DNA from: Anaerolineales bacterium UBA6668
Lineage (GTDB): Bacteria; Chloroflexota; Anaerolineae; Anaerolineales; UBA6668
Assembly: GCA_002455215.1 (NCBI GenBank)
Contig: DKKK01000215.1
Span: forward strand, 29,595-37,829
Direction of reading: 5' to 3'
DNA: 8,235 nucleotides
This document shows, piece after piece, positions 5,918 to 8,235 of this stretch. Under the pieces are notes generated by a model. The model was not told the origin of the DNA, searched no databases, and worked only from the letters and a program-made list of their open reading frames with translations. Position 1 is the first letter of the stretch. Every line of letters starts with the position of its first letter. Position numbers and translations under genes: made by a program.

Positions 5918-6787
5918 ATGCGTAATTGGCTCGGAATCTTATTCGTTGTTTTCATGCTGGGGGCGGTCATGCTGATTTTGCGCTGGGCAACCCGCCGCTA
6001 TGCCCTTCACCCGGAGTGGGGGCGCAAACTCCTGCATATTTGCATGGGCTTAACAGCGCTTAGCTTACCCTACTTATTTGAAGAAACATGGCCCGTCATG
6101 CTCTTGGTTGCGCTGACAGTCCCGGCGCTTTGGTCGTTGCGCCATTTTCAACAGCTAAAAACCAACTTTGGCGGGGTCTTGCACAATGTAAAGCGGGATG
6201 ATTCTTGGGGCGAGTTATGCTTTCCGGTTGGGGTAGCGGGTGCATTCTTGCTGGCAAACGGCTCCACTATTCACTTCATCGTCCCAGTTTTATTGCTCGC
6301 CTTTGGCGATTCTACCGCCGCACTGGTTGGGGTTTGGCATGGCAAAACGCGTTACCGCACATTGGACGGTAGCAAAAGTGTAGAAGGGTCATTCGCCTTT
6401 TGGGTTACGGCATTTTTGTGGAGTGTGTTTGCCATGCGGTTGGGCTTACCCCACCTTTCATTGTTGGAAACCCTGCTAATAGCCACCACCCTTAGCTTGG
6501 GGATGATGCTCGTAGAAGCGGTTTCCGCATTTGGCTCAGATAATTTCTGGATTCCCGTTGTTGGTTTCTGGCTCTTTGAGTTCCTGCTTCAGCTATCCCG
6601 CGCTAACCTGTTCGCGGCTACACTGTTGACCACACTCTTTACAGTAGCGGGATTTGTTGTTGTGTGCTGGCGTGCGAATAGTAGGCTGGATTTCACTCAA
6701 CCGATTGTGCGTTATTTACTTTCTCCGCTTCGTTTGGCGCTCATATTTTTACGCGTATTTTTACGCAATCGCATTGCTATTTTGTAG
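5918..6787 (+). CDS. Dolichol/phytol/DAG kinase-like membrane protein
   Basis: A 289-residue polytopic membrane protein with roughly seven to nine hydrophobic segments, the first at residues 5-21. Conserved blocks match the Sec59/VTE5/Dgk1 family: E33-W-G-R-K-L-L-H40 near the N-terminus; AFGDSTAALVGVWHGKTRY (128-146); G151-S-K-S-V-E-G-S-F-A-F (151-161); and VEAVSAFGSDNFWIP (199-213) with Glu200, Asp208 and Asn209. Members use CTP to phosphorylate dolichol, phytol or diacylglycerol. Automatic annotation often calls them phosphatidate cytidylyltransferases because of remote CdsA similarity, which I think is misleading here. The substrate is inferred to be a lipid or prenyl alcohol used by the neighbouring UbiA or BtaA-like enzymes. 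The C-terminus ends in a basic-hydrophobic repeat (IFLR-VFLR) encoded by a small tandem DNA repeat. A strong ribosome binding site supports the start. Confidence 0.82.
   Translation: MRNWLGILFVVFMLGAVMLILRWATRRYALHPEWGRKLLHICMGLTALSLPYLFEETWPVMLLVALTVPALWSLRHFQQLKTNFGGVLHNVKRDDSWGELCFPVGVAGAFLLANGSTIHFIVPVLLLAFGDSTAALVGVWHGKTRYRTLDGSKSVEGSFAFWVTAFLWSVFAMRLGLPHLSLLETLLIATTLSLGMMLVEAVSAFGSDNFWIPVVGFWLFEFLLQLSRANLFAATLLTTLFTVAGFVVVCWRANSRLDFTQPIVRYLLSPLRLALIFLRVFLRNRIAIL
6744..6766 (+). repeat. 11-bp tandem repeat inside the lipid kinase gene
   Basis: TATTTTTACGC occurs at 6744-6754 and again at 6756-6766, a 12-nt period in frame with translation. It encodes the repeated tetrapeptide IFLR/VFLR near the kinase C-terminus. 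The match is exact over 11 bases. It may be a recent in-frame duplication or chance in a hydrophobic-basic tail. Confidence 0.6.
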
Positions 6788-6808
6788 TCCTGTATCAAGC
6801 AAAAAATT

Positions 6809-7789
6809 ATGACTGTCTCTCAAGTTTCTCTGGCTGAATTTTGTGGCGTGTCTGAATTACCAACCCTTAATCCTGCAGTGATTGCCCAACAAAACGCGGA
6901 CGCCCATTGGCTGGTGCAGGATGCGCAAGGGCAGGTGCTTGCGCGTTGCTCGGTCTGGTGGCGGGAAACGCCGGTTTACCCTGCACAGCGGTTGGGACTG
7001 GTGGGTCATTATTTTGCCCAAAGCCAATACGATTCGGAGCAACTACTAAACGCGGCTGAAAAACAGTTGGCAGAACATGGCTGTACGCTGGCAATTGGAC
7101 CATTGGATGGGAACACTTGGCGTTCCTACCGATTCGTAACCGAGCGTGGAAGCGAGCCGCCGTTCTTTCTCGAACCCAACCAACCAGCACAGTGGGTAGA
7201 TTATTTTGTAGAGCGGGGTTATTCGCCGCTAGCAGAGTATTATTCAACGCTTAACACCCATCTACTTCACAACGAGTTGGCGCTTGCAACCCTTGCCCAA
7301 AGGCTGACCCAGCGCGATATCAGCGTGCGCAATTTTCGCATGGATGATTTTGACAACGAATTACAACGCATTTACGACGTTTCCGTTGCCAGTTTCAGCA
7401 AAAACTTTCTCTATACGCCCATTTCCCAACAGGAATTCTTGTTTTCCTACAGCCAATTACGCGCATATTGCATTCCGGATTTGATATTTTTGGCTGAACA
7501 GGACGGTTATCCAATTGGCTTTTTGTTCGCTTTGCCGGATTGGTTGCAACTGAGACAAGGGCAAGCGATTGATACCGTCATCATCAAAACCCTGGCAGTG
7601 CGCCCGGAGTGGCAAATGTCGGGCTTGGGCAGTTTGTTGCTTGCGCGTAGTGAAAAAACCTTTCACAGATTTGGCTATCGGCGCAGTATCCATGCGCTGA
7701 TGCACCAAGACAATGCTTCGCGCAAAATGAGCGGACACACCCAGTCGGCTTTTTTGCGCCGTTATGCCCTATTTGCCAAAGCGTTATAA
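6809..7789 (+). CDS. Tandem GNAT-fold N-acyltransferase
   Basis: A 326-residue soluble protein that appears to hold two GNAT folds. The C-terminal one (about 165-326) has a standard acetyl/acyl-CoA motif A: LAVRPEWQMSGLGSLLL from residue 262, with Gln269-x-x-Gly272-x-Gly274, preceded by the strand LIFLAEQDGYPIGFLFAL. The N-terminal half (about 10-150) has a recognisable but degenerate layout, with LGLVGHYFA around Gly66 followed by a helix and LAIGPLDGNTWRSYRFV; I do not see a full CoA-binding motif there. GNAT enzymes transfer an acyl group from CoA or carrier protein to an amine or hydroxyl. Next to a BtaA-like enzyme, which creates a free alpha-amino group, acylation of that amine is an attractive but unproven role. 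The start at ATG 6809 follows the kinase stop by 21 nt; no good Shine-Dalgarno is present. Confidence 0.78.
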   Translation: MTVSQVSLAEFCGVSELPTLNPAVIAQQNADAHWLVQDAQGQVLARCSVWWRETPVYPAQRLGLVGHYFAQSQYDSEQLLNAAEKQLAEHGCTLAIGPLDGNTWRSYRFVTERGSEPPFFLEPNQPAQWVDYFVERGYSPLAEYYSTLNTHLLHNELALATLAQRLTQRDISVRNFRMDDFDNELQRIYDVSVASFSKNFLYTPISQQEFLFSYSQLRAYCIPDLIFLAEQDGYPIGFLFALPDWLQLRQGQAIDTVIIKTLAVRPEWQMSGLGSLLLARSEKTFHRFGYRRSIHALMHQDNASRKMSGHTQSAFLRRYALFAKAL

Positions 7790-7805
7790 GCCACCAGTAG
7801 CAACC

Positions 7806-8235
7806 ATGAATATTGCCGCATTACTAACCGACCAAGCGCAAATTCGCCCGCATCAGCCCGCCATCATTGACTTTTCCCAACACAAGCGGCGTGTGCTGAC
7901 CTTTGTCGAGTTGGAACAAGCCGCCGCCCACAGTGCCGGGCTATTTCAGCAAGCCGGGTTACAGGTTGGGGATGTGGTTTTGATTTTTCAACCAATGTCA
8001 GCCGAGCTTTACATCGCACTGGCAGGCATCTTTCGCTTGGGGTTGGTGGCAATGTTCATTGACCCCGGTCAAGGGTTGCGCCACATCGCGCAGTGCTGTG
8101 CCATTCAGTCGCCCAAAGCAGTGCTTGCCAGCCAGAAAGCCCTGCACTTGTTGGCGCTATTTCCGGCAGTGCGCCGAATTCCGTTTAAATTCTCTGTTAG
8201 ACAGTACTCGGCGCAGGTCGAAAGCCAGCCCTTTT
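7806..8235 (+). CDS. AMP-binding acyl ligase, OleC-like (3' end beyond window)
   Basis: The first 143 residues of an ANL-superfamily adenylating enzyme, cut by the window edge. Visible features are an N-terminal region on bringing in the substrate (RPHQPAIIDF), a TFVELEQAAAHSAGLFQQAGLQVGD-type helix-turn at about residues 34-59, GDVVLIFQPMSAELYIALAGIFRLG, and a FIDPGQGLRHIAQCC block. The IDPG-x-G followed by a Cys-containing helix is typical of OleC-type beta-lactone synthetases and the related fatty acyl ligases, rather than acetyl-CoA synthetases. The adenylate P-loop and catalytic lysine lie downstream, out of view. It would activate a fatty acid or beta-hydroxy acid with ATP. It starts 16 nt after the GNAT gene with a weak ribosome binding site (AGTAG at best). 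The ANL assignment is firm; the OleC subtype is tentative. Confidence 0.8.
   Translation, partial: MNIAALLTDQAQIRPHQPAIIDFSQHKRRVLTFVELEQAAAHSAGLFQQAGLQVGDVVLIFQPMSAELYIALAGIFRLGLVAMFIDPGQGLRHIAQCCAIQSPKAVLASQKALHLLALFPAVRRIPFKFSVRQYSAQVESQPF

Noticed and set aside
5918..6787. Calling the membrane kinase CdsA (phosphatidate cytidylyltransferase)
   Set aside because: The conserved blocks are those of the dolichol/phytol kinase group; the typical C-terminal CdsA signature is not seen.
1..8235. CRISPR arrays, insertion sequences, tRNA or rRNA genes
   Set aside because: No regularly spaced repeats, transposase-like frames, terminal inverted repeats or RNA-gene patterns were found; nearly all sequence is taken by conserved coding regions.

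Overview
The window shows one divergent intergenic region with a trehalase gene on the minus strand to its left and a tightly packed plus-strand run of six genes to its right. Base composition is moderate (about half G+C by eye). The promoters are sigma70-type and the leading genes are gammaproteobacterial in flavour: the trehalase reads closely like E. coli TreF. A gammaproteobacterium is the best guess, and a Thiothrix-like sulfur bacterium would fit, but that last step is an impression and not something the window proves.

Layout. Positions 1-1007 (minus) hold the first 335 codons of a cytoplasmic GH37 trehalase that runs off the left edge. Positions 1008-1262 are intergenic. They contain two near-consensus promoters facing away from each other, both with 17-bp spacers and a TACAAT -10. 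The trehalase promoter would start its transcript almost on the A of the ATG (leaderless). The plus promoter gives a leader of about 108 nt carrying short inverted repeats. Positions 1263-8235 then hold a UbiA-type prenyltransferase; an 860-aa ATP-grasp/phospho-His dikinase with the three-part layout of rifampicin phosphotransferase; a DUF3419/BtaA-like 3-amino-3-carboxypropyl transferase; a membrane CTP-dependent dolichol/phytol/diacylglycerol kinase-like protein; a double-GNAT acyltransferase; and the first 143 codons of an acyl-AMP ligase resembling OleC. Junctions are a 4-nt ATGA overlap, an 11-nt overlap, then gaps of 23, 21 and 16 nt, with no terminator seen, so this is almost certainly one transcription unit.

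How the genes may work together. Every gene after the divergent promoter belongs to a family that handles lipids, isoprenoids or activated acyl groups, or (the dikinase) phosphorylates small molecules. No gene is recognisable as part of a pathway known to me as a unit. A reasonable hypothesis is a membrane-lipid or terpenoid-lipid pathway: a lipid alcohol is phosphorylated (kinase and/or dikinase), a prenyl chain is moved by UbiA, an aminocarboxypropyl headgroup is added from S-adenosylmethionine by the BtaA-like enzyme, and amine or hydroxyl groups are acylated by the GNAT and acyl-AMP ligase. The N-methyltransferase BtaB, needed for the classical betaine lipid DGTS, is absent from the visible part. 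The product is therefore unknown, and this operon is the candidate undescribed system in the window.
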